34,778 bases of DNA from Pseudomonadota bacterium (GCA_025352885.1 JANXRZ010000207.1:1-34778); one strand, 5' to 3'. Shown: positions 1-8,321, numbered from the stretch's first letter. The notes: a model not told the origin generated them from the sequence alone. Numbers and translations are program-made.

Positions 1-1
1 C

Positions 2-1447
2 GCCTTGGCCAATCCGGAACCGGAGATCCGGCCGGAGCTGGTCATGGAAGTGCGGCCCGATGCCGTAATGGCAACCGGCCGCTCGGATTACCCGAACCAG
101 GTGAACAACGTCCTGTGCTTCCCGTTCATCTTTCGCGGCGCGCTCGATGTGGGCGCGACCAGCATCACCGCGGAAATGGAGCTTGCAGCCGTTCGCGCAA
201 TCGCCGAACTCGCACAGGCGGAGGCCTCCGACGTGGTCGCCCTTGCCTATGGCGGGCAGGACCTGAAGTTCGGGCCCGAGTACCTCATCCCGCGTCCATT
301 CGACCCGCGCCTCATCGGCCGCATTGCGCCCGCTGTAGCCCAGGCCGCCATGGCCAGCGGCGTTGCAACGCGCCCCATCGCCGACCTGGACGCCTACCGC
401 GATTCGCTCTCGCAGTTCGTCTACCACTCGGGCCTCATCATGAAGCCGCTTTTCGCCGCGGCCAAGGTATCGCCCAAGCGCATCGTGTACGCGGAAGCCG
501 AGGACGAGCGCGTGCTTCGCGCAGTGCAGGTCGTAGTCGACGAGGGCCTTGCGATGCCGATCCTCATCGGCCGACCCTCCGTGATCGAGCGGCGCCTCGA
601 GCAGTTCGGCCTGCGCCTGCGCCTGGACAAGGACTATGCGCTCATCAATCCCGAGAGCGATCCGCGGTATCGCGACTACTGGACGACTTACCATCGGCTG
701 ACCGAGCGCAAGGGCGTGTCGCAGGAATACGCCAAGATCGAGATGCGCAGGCGCAATACATTGATCGGCGCGATGATGATCTACAAGGGCGAGGCCGACG
801 GCATGCTGTGCGGCACGTTCGGCACCTACGCGCTGCACCTTGAGTTCATCGACCAGGTGATCGGGCTGCGGCCGGGGGTGAAGAACTATGCCGCCATGAA
901 TGCGCTCATGCTCCCCGACCGCATCGTGTTCATCTGCGACACCTACGTGACACCAGACCCGTCGGCCGAAAACATCGCCGAGATGACGATGCTGGCCGCC
1001 GAAGAGGTCCGCCGATTCGGCATCCACCCGAAGGTTGCGCTCCTTTCGGCGTCGAACTTCGGCTCGATGGACCTGCCTTCATCCCGGAAAATGCAGGCGG
1101 CGCTGGCTCTGCTCCGCGAGATGGCGCCGGACCTTGAAGTGGAAGGCGAAATGCATGGCGATGCGGCACTGTCGCCGGAGATTCGCACACGCGTGTTTCC
1201 CAATTCGCGGCTCAAAGGCGAGGCGAACCTGCTCATCATGCCGGGCCTCGATTCGGCGAACATCGCATTCAACCTGCTTAAGACGTCGGCCGGCGACGGA
1301 GTCACCGTGGGCCCGATCCTGCTGGGCGCGGCGCGTGCGGTGCATATCGTCACGCCTTCCGCATCCGTGAGGCGGATAGTCAACATGACCGCGCTGACGG
1401 TCGTCGATTCGAATGCGCCACGCGGCGCCGAGCAGACCTTGTTCTGA
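2..1447 (+). CDS. maeB: NADP-dependent malic enzyme, C-terminal part (cut by left edge)
   Basis: This is the C-terminal ~481 residues of a MaeB-type malic enzyme, which oxidatively decarboxylates malate to pyruvate with NADP in the cytoplasm. The visible protein begins in the malic-enzyme NAD-binding part (ALANPEPEI, close to the family's ALANP-PEI motif). From about residue 140 it runs through a phosphate acetyl/butyryl transferase-like domain (KRIVYAEAEDERVLRA near 160, then GEMHGDAAL and SANIAFNLLK). That fused PTA-like domain marks the large MaeB class, usually about 760 residues, so roughly 280 residues lie upstream. The TTG at position 5 is an internal codon, not the start. The PTA-like domain usually has no transferase activity and is thought to be an acetyl-CoA-responsive regulatory module (family knowledge). 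The patatin gene follows after 27 bases on the same strand. Confidence 0.93.
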   Translation, partial: ALANPEPEIRPELVMEVRPDAVMATGRSDYPNQVNNVLCFPFIFRGALDVGATSITAEMELAAVRAIAELAQAEASDVVALAYGGQDLKFGPEYLIPRPFDPRLIGRIAPAVAQAAMASGVATRPIADLDAYRDSLSQFVYHSGLIMKPLFAAAKVSPKRIVYAEAEDERVLRAVQVVVDEGLAMPILIGRPSVIERRLEQFGLRLRLDKDYALINPESDPRYRDYWTTYHRLTERKGVSQEYAKIEMRRRNTLIGAMMIYKGEADGMLCGTFGTYALHLEFIDQVIGLRPGVKNYAAMNALMLPDRIVFICDTYVTPDPSAENIAEMTMLAAEEVRRFGIHPKVALLSASNFGSMDLPSSRKMQAALALLREMAPDLEVEGEMHGDAALSPEIRTRVFPNSRLKGEANLLIMPGLDSANIAFNLLKTSAGDGVTVGPILLGAARAVHIVTPSASVRRIVNMTALTVVDSNAPRGAEQTLF

Positions 1448-1474
1448 GCGGCGGAAGCCGCCTCCCGCGCATCG

Positions 1475-2647
1475 ATGAGCACCAGCAGCACCGACAGCAA
1501 TGTCTCGCCCCTGCGCCCGAAGTCCCGCGCCGGACTCGTGCTGACAGGGGGGGGCGCGCGCGCGGCTTACCAGGTCGGCGTCGTGAAAGCCGTTCGCGAC
1601 ATCCTCGGCAATCCGGTCAAAAACCCATTCCCGATCCTGGTCGGCACTTCCGCGGGCGCCATCAATGCGGCCACGCTCGCCGCGTACGCCGACAACTTCA
1701 CGAAGGCCGTGGGCAATCTCCTTGAAAGCTGGGAGAACATGCACGTCGACCATGTCTACAAGTCGGACTTCCCGAGCATCATGCGAACCGGCGCCAGGTG
1801 GCTGGGCGCGATCATGCTCATTTCGCGCCACAACCCGATCTCGCTGCTCGACAATTCGCCGCTGGCGGACATGCTCGCGCGCACGCTGCCCTTCGAGCGC
1901 ATCCAGGTAAACATCGACAGCGGCGCGCTGTATGCGGTCTCCGTCACGGCTTCGGGTTACACGTCGGGCCAGAGCGTGTCGTTCTTCCAGGGCGGCTCGG
2001 GGACCGAGGGCTGGGAGCGCAACCAGCGTATCGGCGCCGCGGTCACGCTCAAGCTCGAGTACCTGCTCGCCAGCTCGTCGCTGCCCTTCATCTTCCCAGC
2101 CGTGAAGGTGCATCGTGAGTATTTCGGCGACGGCTCGATGCGCCAGATTGCGCCCATCAGCCCGGCGCTGCACCTTGGCGCGGACCGCGTGCTCGTCGTT
2201 GGCACCGGCCGGCAGACCCTCGATACCGCTCGCAGCCGCTCGAGCATCTACCCCTCGCTTGCCCAGATCGCCGGCCACGCGCTGAACAGCATCTTCCTCG
2301 ACAGCCTTTCCGTGGACCTGGAGCGCCTGGAGCGCATTAACCGTACGGTGAGCCTCATCCCGCCGGACAAGCTGGCCGAGGGGAACCTGCCGCTGCGGCC
2401 GATCAAGGTGCTCTTCATCTCGCCCAGCCAGCCCATCGAGCGCATTGCGGCGCGGTTTTTGCACGAGCTGCCGCGATCGATCCGCTTCCTGCTCCGCCCT
2501 ACGGGAGCGCTCAACCGTTCCGGGTCCAACCTGGCCAGCTACCTGTTGTTCGAGGAATCGTTCTGCAGGGCGCTCGTCGACCTGGGGTACCAGGACACCA
2601 CGGCGCGCGCAAACGAGGTGCTCGCCTTCTTTGAGCCGGGATCATAA
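1475..2647 (+). CDS. Patatin-like phospholipase
   Basis: A 390-residue patatin-family serine hydrolase, predicted to release fatty acids from phospholipids or other acyl lipids. The oxyanion-hole glycine loop GGGARAAYQ is at residues 25-33. The nucleophile elbow GTSAG is at 57-61 (Ser59), and the dyad aspartate lies in GDGS at 218-221 (Asp219), where most family members have DGG or DGA. The C-terminal third (about 280-390) resembles the extension of larger bacterial patatins of the DUF3734 type. No signal peptide or clear membrane segment is visible, so it is probably cytoplasmic or peripheral. The ATG has only a weak, distant purine stretch upstream, so translation may depend on the malic-enzyme message. 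Substrate is unknown; lipid-body or PHA-associated roles are only suggested by the phaM gene 38 bases downstream. Confidence 0.9.
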   Translation: MSTSSTDSNVSPLRPKSRAGLVLTGGGARAAYQVGVVKAVRDILGNPVKNPFPILVGTSAGAINAATLAAYADNFTKAVGNLLESWENMHVDHVYKSDFPSIMRTGARWLGAIMLISRHNPISLLDNSPLADMLARTLPFERIQVNIDSGALYAVSVTASGYTSGQSVSFFQGGSGTEGWERNQRIGAAVTLKLEYLLASSSLPFIFPAVKVHREYFGDGSMRQIAPISPALHLGADRVLVVGTGRQTLDTARSRSSIYPSLAQIAGHALNSIFLDSLSVDLERLERINRTVSLIPPDKLAEGNLPLRPIKVLFISPSQPIERIAARFLHELPRSIRFLLRPTGALNRSGSNLASYLLFEESFCRALVDLGYQDTTARANEVLAFFEPGS

Positions 2648-2685
2648 TTCCGGATTGCGGCAACAGGACGCATAGGGAGCGAGTC

Positions 2686-3171
2686 ATGGCCGAGCAAGGC
2701 AGCAGCGGTGCGCAGGACCCGTTTGAGATGTTTCGTCGCCTGTGGGCGCCCCTCGGCATTCCCGTGCCCGGGATGGCGATGCCCACTCTCGATCCAAAGG
2801 AAGTGGAAAAGCGCATCGCCGACCTGAAGTCGGTCGAGACGTGGCTCGGCATGAACCTCAATATGGTGAAGATGGCGATCCAGGGTCTGGAAGTGCAGAA
2901 GATGGCGCTGGAGGCGATGAAAGCCAATGCAGGCGCGGCGACAGATGCGGCGAATGCATTTGCAAGCATGGCGCGCGGCTCGGGACAGGAAGCGCCTCCC
3001 AAAGCCGCCGCCACAGGGGCCAACCCGACCGAGGCTAATCCTTTGGCAAACCCAATGCTGTGGCCCTGGGCCATGATGCAGCCGGCGCCGCAGGCCGAAC
3101 CCGAGGCGCCCCACGCCAAACCTGAGTCGTCGACGCCCAAGCCGGGTAAGGACCGCAAAGAGGGCAAATGA
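2686..3171 (+). CDS. phaM: PhaM-type polyhydroxyalkanoate granule regulatory protein
   Basis: A 161-residue protein matching the PhaM family, which in Ralstonia binds PHB synthase, PHB granules and the nucleoid, activating the synthase and distributing granules at division. The conserved block is the N-terminal half: DPFEMFRRLW (11-20), the G/M/P-rich segment IPVPGMAMPTL (25-35), then an amphipathic helix with IADLKSVETWLGMNLNM (44-60) and IQGLEVQKMALEAM (65-78). The C-terminal half is low-complexity Ala/Pro and ends in a short basic tail (KPGKDRKEGK) in place of the long Lys/Ala DNA-binding repeats of well-studied homologues, so nucleoid binding may be weaker here. A good ribosome site (AGGGAG) precedes the ATG. 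Its stop overlaps the next gene's start by 4 bases (ATGA). No phaC or phaP is in the window. Confidence 0.85.
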   Translation: MAEQGSSGAQDPFEMFRRLWAPLGIPVPGMAMPTLDPKEVEKRIADLKSVETWLGMNLNMVKMAIQGLEVQKMALEAMKANAGAATDAANAFASMARGSGQEAPPKAAATGANPTEANPLANPMLWPWAMMQPAPQAEPEAPHAKPESSTPKPGKDRKEGK

Positions 3172-4271
3172 ACGGGGCTTTTCGCTTTGCGCATGCCAAG
3201 GGGGCCGATTGGCAGGAGTGCGTGGCCCGCTGTGTCGGGGCGCTTGGCAAGACGGGCACCGGCCTTGGATTCCTGTATTTCACGGATCCGCTGCTGCCGC
3301 ACGCTACCGAGATCGTCGAGACACTGGTTGAACTTACCGGCATTACTGACTGGGTGGGGACGGTCGGGGTGGGCGTGCTTGCGACGGGGGTCGAATACAT
3401 GGGCGAGCCGGCGCTTGTACTGATGGTGGCGGAGCTGCCTTCGGACAGTTACCGCGTTTTTTCCGGCAAACGCCGCGCGCCCCAAGCGAACGAGCGAACA
3501 CCTTCCGGTGCCATCGCGGCGCATTTCGCTATCGTCCATGGCGATCCGGCCACGCCGGACATGGCCGACCTGGTCAGCGACATGGCCGGTCGCGTCGAGA
3601 GCGGCTACCTCGTCGGCGGCCTGTCGAGCGGGCAGGGGGACACGGTCCAAGTGGCCAACGACGTCATCAGTGGGGGACTTTCGGGCGTCGTGCTGGCCTC
3701 CGACGTCGCGCTAGCCACCCGCCATACGCAAGGCTGCACGCCGCTCCCGAAGCGTCATACCGTCACCGAGTGCGAGGACAACATCATCGTCACGCTCGAC
3801 GGCCGCCCCGCGCTGGACGTGTTCGAGGAGGACCTCGGACAGACGTTGGGTCGGGACCTCAACCGGGCGGCGCAGTTCATGCACATCGGGTTTCCGGTCA
3901 AGGGCTCGGATACGGGCGACTACGTTGTCCGGAACCTGGTCGGCATCGACCCGAAGAACAGGCTGATCGCAGTGGGAGAGGTGGCCGAAGCCGGCATGCC
4001 TATCGTATTTTGCAAGCGCGATTCGCAGACGGCGCGCGAAGCCCTCGACCGCATGCTCGAAGAACTCAAGAGGCAAGTCCCTTTGCCGAGGGGGGCGCTG
4101 TACTTCTCGTGCCTGGGCCGGGGCGAAAACATGTTCGGGCGGCGCGGCGCCGAACTCGAGCTCATCCGGGAGGCGATCGGCGATATCCCGCTGGTCGGAT
4201 TCTTCTGCAACGGCGAAATTTCCCATGACCGGTTGTACGGCTATACCGGCGTGCTCACGCTTTTCCACTAA
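3168..4271 (+). CDS. FIST-domain sensory protein
   Basis: A 367-residue protein with the layout of FIST proteins: FIST_N at about residues 25-220 and FIST_C at about 220-355. Features that fit are a repeated glycine-rich strand pattern (ESGYLVGGLSSGQ near 145), ARRxTQGCxPL-like text (ATRHTQGCTPLPKRHTVTE near 185), and a C-terminal SCLGRGENMFGRRGAELELI followed by PLVGFFCNGEISH. FIST is a predicted small-ligand sensing domain normally fused to or working with kinases, cyclases or chemoreceptors. Here no output domain is attached. The start overlaps the phaM stop (ATGA), and GAGGG just upstream is the ribosome site, so it is translationally coupled to phaM. A role in PHA regulation is inference from this coupling only. 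No signal peptide or membrane segment is seen. Confidence 0.87.
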   Translation: MNGAFRFAHAKGADWQECVARCVGALGKTGTGLGFLYFTDPLLPHATEIVETLVELTGITDWVGTVGVGVLATGVEYMGEPALVLMVAELPSDSYRVFSGKRRAPQANERTPSGAIAAHFAIVHGDPATPDMADLVSDMAGRVESGYLVGGLSSGQGDTVQVANDVISGGLSGVVLASDVALATRHTQGCTPLPKRHTVTECEDNIIVTLDGRPALDVFEEDLGQTLGRDLNRAAQFMHIGFPVKGSDTGDYVVRNLVGIDPKNRLIAVGEVAEAGMPIVFCKRDSQTAREALDRMLEELKRQVPLPRGALYFSCLGRGENMFGRRGAELELIREAIGDIPLVGFFCNGEISHDRLYGYTGVLTLFH

Positions 4272-4288
4272 CACCAGGAGTTCACACC

Positions 4289-5263
4289 ATGTCCAAGGCA
4301 ATCAGGTTCCACAAGACGGGCGGCCCGGAGGTCATGCAGTTGGAAGAAGTCGCGGTCGGGGAGCCGGCCGCTGGCCAGGCGCGCATCCGGCATACCGCGA
4401 TCGGCGTCAACTTCATCGACACCTATCACCGTTCCGGGCTGTATCCAATGCCGATGCCCTCGGGGCTCGGGTCGGAAGGCGCGGGCGTGGTCGAGGCGGT
4501 CGGCCCCGGTGTGACGTCGGTCAAGGCCGGCGACCGCGTTGCCTATACCGGCAACCCGGCGGGCTCGTACTCTGAAACGCGGCTTTATGCGGCCGACCGG
4601 CTCGTCACGCTCCCGGCCGGCATCACCGACCAGCAGGCCGCTTCGATGATGCTCAAGGGCATGACCGTCCAGTACCTGATCCATCGCACATTCAAGGTCA
4701 AGGCGGGCGACACGGTGCTGTGGCATGCCGCGGCCGGCGGTGTCGGCCTGATCGCCACGCAATGGCTGAAGGCGATGGGAGTGACCGTAATCGGGACCGT
4801 CGGCTCGCCTGAAAAAATGGTGCTCGCGAAGAAAGCCGGATGCGCTCATGTAATCAATTACTCGACCGAGAATTTCACCCAGCGCGTCAAGGAGATCACC
4901 GGCGGGAAAGGCGTGCCGGTGGTTTACGACTCGGTCGGAAAGAGCACGTGGGAAGGTTCGCTCGACTGCCTCCAGCCGCGCGGCATGATGGTGTCGTTCG
5001 GCAACGCCTCGGGCGCGGTTGCGCCGGTCAATATCGGAATCCTTGCGCAAAAGGGCTCGCTTTTCCTCACTCGGCCGACGCTCATCAACTACACGGCTTC
5101 TCGCGCCGACCTCGAGGAAACGGCTGCCTCCCTTTTCGAAGCGGTCAACTCCGGCAAGGTGAAGGTGGAGGTATCGGGGACTTACAAGCTCGCCGATGCC
5201 GCAAAGGCGCACAGCGACCTCGAAGGCCGCAAGACCACCGGCTCCATCATCCTGGTGCCTTGA
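4289..5263 (+). CDS. qorA: NADPH:quinone oxidoreductase, zinc-independent MDR family
   Basis: A 324-residue medium-chain reductase, full length for the QOR/zeta-crystallin group, which reduces quinones or enones with NADPH in the cytoplasm. The N-terminal GroES-like domain carries GVNFIDTYHRSGLY (39-52), a QOR signature, and GSEGAGVVEAVG (61-72). The Rossmann part has AAAGGVG (147-153), the NADPH-binding loop. The structural and catalytic zinc cysteines of alcohol dehydrogenases are absent, as expected for quinone reductases. AGGAG sits 8 bases before the ATG, and the gene starts 17 bases after the FIST stop, so it probably belongs to the same transcript. The physiological substrate cannot be read from sequence. 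Confidence 0.92.
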   Translation: MSKAIRFHKTGGPEVMQLEEVAVGEPAAGQARIRHTAIGVNFIDTYHRSGLYPMPMPSGLGSEGAGVVEAVGPGVTSVKAGDRVAYTGNPAGSYSETRLYAADRLVTLPAGITDQQAASMMLKGMTVQYLIHRTFKVKAGDTVLWHAAAGGVGLIATQWLKAMGVTVIGTVGSPEKMVLAKKAGCAHVINYSTENFTQRVKEITGGKGVPVVYDSVGKSTWEGSLDCLQPRGMMVSFGNASGAVAPVNIGILAQKGSLFLTRPTLINYTASRADLEETAASLFEAVNSGKVKVEVSGTYKLADAAKAHSDLEGRKTTGSIILVP

Positions 5264-5300
5264 GCGCTTCTGCCGAATCGGAAACCCGCCGCCGGCGCTG

Positions 5301-5306
5301 TAGAAT
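5301..5306 (+). promoter_or_regulatory. Candidate -10 element for the TRAP receptor gene
   Basis: TAGAAT lies 29 bases before the ATG of the TRAP receptor gene, in a 72-base gap after qorA. It is flanked on both sides by the GC palindrome GCCGGC. No convincing -35 hexamer is present at a 16-18 base spacing, so this is a weak, motif-only call. Confidence 0.35.
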
Positions 5307-5335
5307 CGCCGGCGCACACACCAAGAGGAGACACC

Positions 5336-6325
5336 ATGAAAAAAAGACTCATAGCCCTGACCGCAATCGCGGCGGCCTTTGCGGCCGGCGGCGCTCTGGC
5401 GCAGCAGAAGCTCAAGTTCGCACACGTGTACGAAACCAGCGAGCCTTACCACACCGCCGCAGTCTGGGCGGCGGGCGAAATCGCGAAACGCACTTCCAAC
5501 CGCTATGCGATAGAGGTCTTCCCGGCCTCGTCCCTCGGCAAGGAAACCGACATCAACCAGGGCCTTACGCTCGGGACTGTGGACATCATCTACACGGGCC
5601 AGCTCTTCGCCGGGCGCAGCTATGGGCCGATCTCCATCGGCGGCGCGCCTTTCGTCTTTCGCAACTTCGACCATTGGAAGAAGTTCTCCACCTCAAAGCT
5701 GTTCGACGACCTCGCAGACGGCTACGCAAAAGGCACCAGCGGCAACAAGGTGGTGGCGATTACCTATTACGGCGACCGCCAGACGACCTCGAACAAGGCG
5801 CTGAACAAGCCCGAGGACATGAAAGGACTCAAGATCCGCGTGCCGGATGCGCCGCTTTACACGCTTTTCCCGCGGGCCGTCGGCGCCAACCCGACGCCGA
5901 TTGCGTTTGCCGAGGTGTACCTCGCGCTCCAGAACAAGACTGTCGACGCGCAGGAGAATCCGCTGCCGACCATCGACGCAAAGAAGTTCTATGAAGTGCA
6001 GACGCACATCAACCTGACTGCGCACATAACCGACGCGTTGTTGACCATTGTCGGCGCGCCGCTGTGGGCGAAGCTTTCCGATGCCGACAAGACGGCGTTC
6101 ACCGCCGTGTTCCGTGAAGCCGCGTCCCGGGCGACCGGCGAGATCGTCGAGAGCGAGAAGAAGCTCGTCGGCGAATTCGAGAAGCGTGGCAAGACTGTGG
6201 TGAAAGTCGATCGCCGTCCGTTCATCGCTGCCGTCCAGAAGTATTACAACGAAGGCAAGCAGCCCGATGGCAGCGCGTTGCCGTGGCCCAAGGATGTCTA
6301 CGAAAAGCTGCAGGCAATCAAGTAA
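5336..6325 (+). CDS. TRAP transporter substrate-binding protein (DctP family)
   Basis: A 329-residue periplasmic receptor of the DctP/SiaP type, which binds organic anions, usually carboxylates, and delivers them to a TRAP membrane complex. The first 22 residues form a Sec signal peptide (MKKR, a hydrophobic stretch, cleavage after ALA). The mature protein opens with LKFAHVYETSEPYHTAA, typical of the family. It also has GLTLGTVDIIY (binding-lobe strand), LKIRVPDAPLY with the near-invariant ligand-binding Arg, and AQENPLPTI, which matches the family's DGQENP motif. No DctQ/DctM membrane genes are nearby, so it is an orphan receptor. A strong ribosome site (AGAGGAG) precedes the ATG and a strong terminator follows, so it is probably a one-gene unit. 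Confidence 0.93.
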   Translation: MKKRLIALTAIAAAFAAGGALAQQKLKFAHVYETSEPYHTAAVWAAGEIAKRTSNRYAIEVFPASSLGKETDINQGLTLGTVDIIYTGQLFAGRSYGPISIGGAPFVFRNFDHWKKFSTSKLFDDLADGYAKGTSGNKVVAITYYGDRQTTSNKALNKPEDMKGLKIRVPDAPLYTLFPRAVGANPTPIAFAEVYLALQNKTVDAQENPLPTIDAKKFYEVQTHINLTAHITDALLTIVGAPLWAKLSDADKTAFTAVFREAASRATGEIVESEKKLVGEFEKRGKTVVKVDRRPFIAAVQKYYNEGKQPDGSALPWPKDVYEKLQAIK

Positions 6326-6343
6326 CCCGGCCCGGCCGGCCTG

Positions 6344-6377
6344 CGCCGTGACCGCCTGGTCACGGCGTTTTTATTTT
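6344..6377 (+). terminator. Strong intrinsic terminator after the TRAP receptor gene
   Basis: A perfect 10-base-pair GC-rich stem (CGCCGTGACC / GGTCACGGCG) with a four-base loop (GCCT) is followed directly by TTTTTATTTT. It begins 19 bases after the receptor stop codon and is the clearest intrinsic terminator in the window. Confidence 0.92.
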
Positions 6378-6400
6378 GGCTTGCGGATGGGACGCTCGCC

Positions 6401-7009
6401 TTGAGCCGAAAATCGGATCAGGCGAGCGTGGAGTGGCTGCGCGAGAGATTTTCGCGCGGCTCGAGCGCGCAGACGATCTATGGCGACCAGGGTGCGCGGC
6501 CGGACGCCGCCAACCTTCATGCCGCGTCAGTGCTCGTGCCGGTCGTCGCGCGTATGGAGGCCCCGACCGTGCTCCTGACCCAGCGCACCGCGCACCTCAA
6601 GAACCACTCCGGCCAGATCAGCTTTCCGGGCGGCCGGGCGGAAGAAAGCGACCCGAGCCCCGAGAGCACCGCATTGCGCGAAACATGGGAGGAGGTGGGG
6701 CTGCCGGCCGAGCGCATCGAAGTCCTGGGCCGGCTCTCGGACTACCACACGCGCACGGGATATCGCATTACGCCGATCGTTGGGATCGTGCAGCCGCCTT
6801 TCGAGTTGGCGCCGGACGCAAACGAAGTGGCCGAAGTGTTCGAAGTGCCGCTTGCGTTCCTCCTCGACGAACGCAACCACCAGCGGCATTCGCGTGAATT
6901 CCAGGGCGAGCAGCGGCACTTCTTCGCGATTCCCTATGAGGACCGCTATATCTGGGGCGCCACTGCCGGAATGCTGGTCAACCTTGCGCGGTACCTCGCC
7001 AAGGCCTGA
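6401..7009 (+). CDS. CoA pyrophosphatase, NUDIX family (NudL-like)
   Basis: A NUDIX hydrolase of about 200 residues belonging to the CoA-pyrophosphatase type, which splits CoA or acyl-CoA into phosphopantetheine and 3',5'-ADP. The segment LLTQRTAHLKNHSGQISFPGG (58-78), just before the box, is the signature of this subgroup. The NUDIX box runs from about residue 77 to 101, with REtWEEvGL carrying the metal-binding glutamates. The start is uncertain. TTG at 6401 gives 202 residues with only a weak GGGA upstream. GTG at 6428 gives 193 residues and still keeps the whole fold. The preceding terminator ends only 23 bases upstream, so there is little room for a promoter before the TTG. Confidence 0.88.
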   Translation: MSRKSDQASVEWLRERFSRGSSAQTIYGDQGARPDAANLHAASVLVPVVARMEAPTVLLTQRTAHLKNHSGQISFPGGRAEESDPSPESTALRETWEEVGLPAERIEVLGRLSDYHTRTGYRITPIVGIVQPPFELAPDANEVAEVFEVPLAFLLDERNHQRHSREFQGEQRHFFAIPYEDRYIWGATAGMLVNLARYLAKA

Positions 7010-7093
7010 GCGGCCGCGACGCCAGATGCGATCCGGGGGGCTTGTGATATCTTGCCTTTCCGCAGTGTCTTCGCCCTTACAAGACCGAAAAGA

Positions 7094-8005
7094 ATGAGCG
7101 TCGTCGCGATCATTGCCGCCTTGCTGCTCGAGCAGTGGCGCCCGCTCATCGAGCGAAAGGCTTATCACGCGCTGCTCGCGCGATGGGCCACCTGGCTGGC
7201 GAACACGTTCAACGCGGGCCAATCGCATCATGGCCGCGTTGCCTGGCTGGTGGCCATCGCCCCGCCGGTGCTCGGTTCGCTCGTGCTGTACTACGTGCTT
7301 CTATGGGTGCACCCGCTGCTGGCGCTCGCGCTGAACATCGCGGCCCTCTATGTAACCCTGGGCTTTCGCCAATTCAGCCATTACTTCACCGCGATCCAGC
7401 TCGAGCTGAAGGGGGGCGACCTGGATCGCGCGCGCGCGCTGATCGGCACCTGGCGTGGCGAATCGGCCCAGCACCGCACCAAGGAGGAAGTGGTGCGCCT
7501 GGCCATCGAGGAAGCGCTTGCCGCCTCCCACCACCATGTCTTTGCGGTGCTCTTCTGGTACATGGTCCTGCCCGGCCCGAGCGGCGCCATCCTGTACCGG
7601 CTGGCGGGGTTTCTCGCGCGGCGATGGGGCACCCAGGGGCCGTTCGGCTTGTTCGCCACGCGCGTGTACACCGCGATGGAGTGGCCGGCCGTAAGGCTGA
7701 CGGCAATCGCCTTTGCGATCGTCGGAGATTTCGAGGATGCGATTTACTGCTGGCGAACGCAGGCTGCCGCGTGGGCCGATGCCAACCTTGGCATCGTGCT
7801 CGCTTCGGGTGCCGGCGCGATAGGCGTGCGCCTGGGCATGCCGCTGGCCGATGCGGAAGGCGGCGTCGAGCCGCGCCCCGACCTCGGGCTGGGCGAAACG
7901 GCGGACGTCGCTTTTCTCGACAGCACGGTCGGCCTCGTCTGGCGCGCCCTCGTGGTCTGGGTATTTCTCCTGGCCCTGCTGACCATGGCCCGCATTCTGG
8001 GCTAG
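7094..8005 (+). CDS. CobD/CbiB-family membrane protein
   Basis: A 303-residue polytopic membrane protein of the CobD/CbiB family. In cobalamin-making bacteria CbiB attaches aminopropanol phosphate to cobyric acid. Hydrophobic segments are visible at the N terminus (SVVAIIAALLL), around 55-95, near 155, 205 and at the C terminus. The central VRLAIEEALAASHHHVFAVLFWY and LPGPSGAILYRLAG parallel the family's conserved VENT...APLFW and G.PGALLYRAVN regions, but with substitutions (for example EEA in place of ENT). The ATG at 7094 is chosen over an upstream TTG because the family begins at this hydrophobic segment. No other cobalamin gene is present, so this may be one of the diverged betaproteobacterial members of unproven function. 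It ends 4 bases from the convergent DUF2007 gene. Confidence 0.8.
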   Translation: MSVVAIIAALLLEQWRPLIERKAYHALLARWATWLANTFNAGQSHHGRVAWLVAIAPPVLGSLVLYYVLLWVHPLLALALNIAALYVTLGFRQFSHYFTAIQLELKGGDLDRARALIGTWRGESAQHRTKEEVVRLAIEEALAASHHHVFAVLFWYMVLPGPSGAILYRLAGFLARRWGTQGPFGLFATRVYTAMEWPAVRLTAIAFAIVGDFEDAIYCWRTQAAAWADANLGIVLASGAGAIGVRLGMPLADAEGGVEPRPDLGLGETADVAFLDSTVGLVWRALVVWVFLLALLTMARILG

Positions 8006-8009
8006 CGCA

Positions 8010-8321
8010 CTACGTTTGCCTGTAGCTCGCGCACTGCCAGCACTGCGTGAATTGCGCTTCCTGGATTTCCCCGCACCCGCACTGCCACACGTTGCCTTTT
8101 TCCAAGGGCCGCAGCGGCCCTTCGGCCAGCAACCGGCGCGCGGGCTCGGCATCCTGGGGATCGAGCACCCAGAGCTCGGGCTGGCAGTCCGTGAAAGGCA
8201 ACTGGCCGATTGCGGAGGCGAGCATCTCGTTCCGGATGACCGTGCGAATGCCTACCGAATCGAGCAGGTTCCTCGCGTGATGGACTTCGGCAACGTTGAG
8301 CGAAGCGAAGATGCGCTTCAC
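8010..8321 (-). CDS. DUF2007 protein with C-terminal zinc ribbon
   Basis: A 103-residue protein. Residues 1-70 form a DUF2007 (putative signal-transducing) domain: KRIFASLNVAEVHHARNLLDS, then ELWVLDPQDAEPARRLLAE, a ferredoxin-like small alpha/beta pattern. The tail carries four cysteines as CGC and CWQC (Cys81, 83, 94, 97), which look like a compact zinc ribbon. The start is the GTG at 8321, whose first bases overlap the rsgA stop (GTGA). GC-rich GGGGG upstream is the only possible ribosome site, so translation probably depends on coupling to rsgA. Function is unknown; coupling to a ribosome-assembly GTPase makes RNA or ribosome binding a reasonable guess, not a demonstration. Confidence 0.82.
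   Translation of the reverse strand: MKRIFASLNVAEVHHARNLLDSVGIRTVIRNEMLASAIGQLPFTDCQPELWVLDPQDAEPARRLLAEGPLRPLEKGNVWQCGCGEIQEAQFTQCWQCASYRQT

Noticed and set aside
1079..2464. Long minus-strand open frame of 461 codons across the malic enzyme and patatin genes
   Set aside because: It is a GC-rich shadow: Arg/His/Asp-rich, no recognisable motif, and wholly antisense to two well-supported genes.
4268..5674. Minus-strand open frame of 468 codons opposite qorA and the TRAP receptor
   Set aside because: Biased composition with no motifs, antisense to two clear genes, and crossing their intergenic region.
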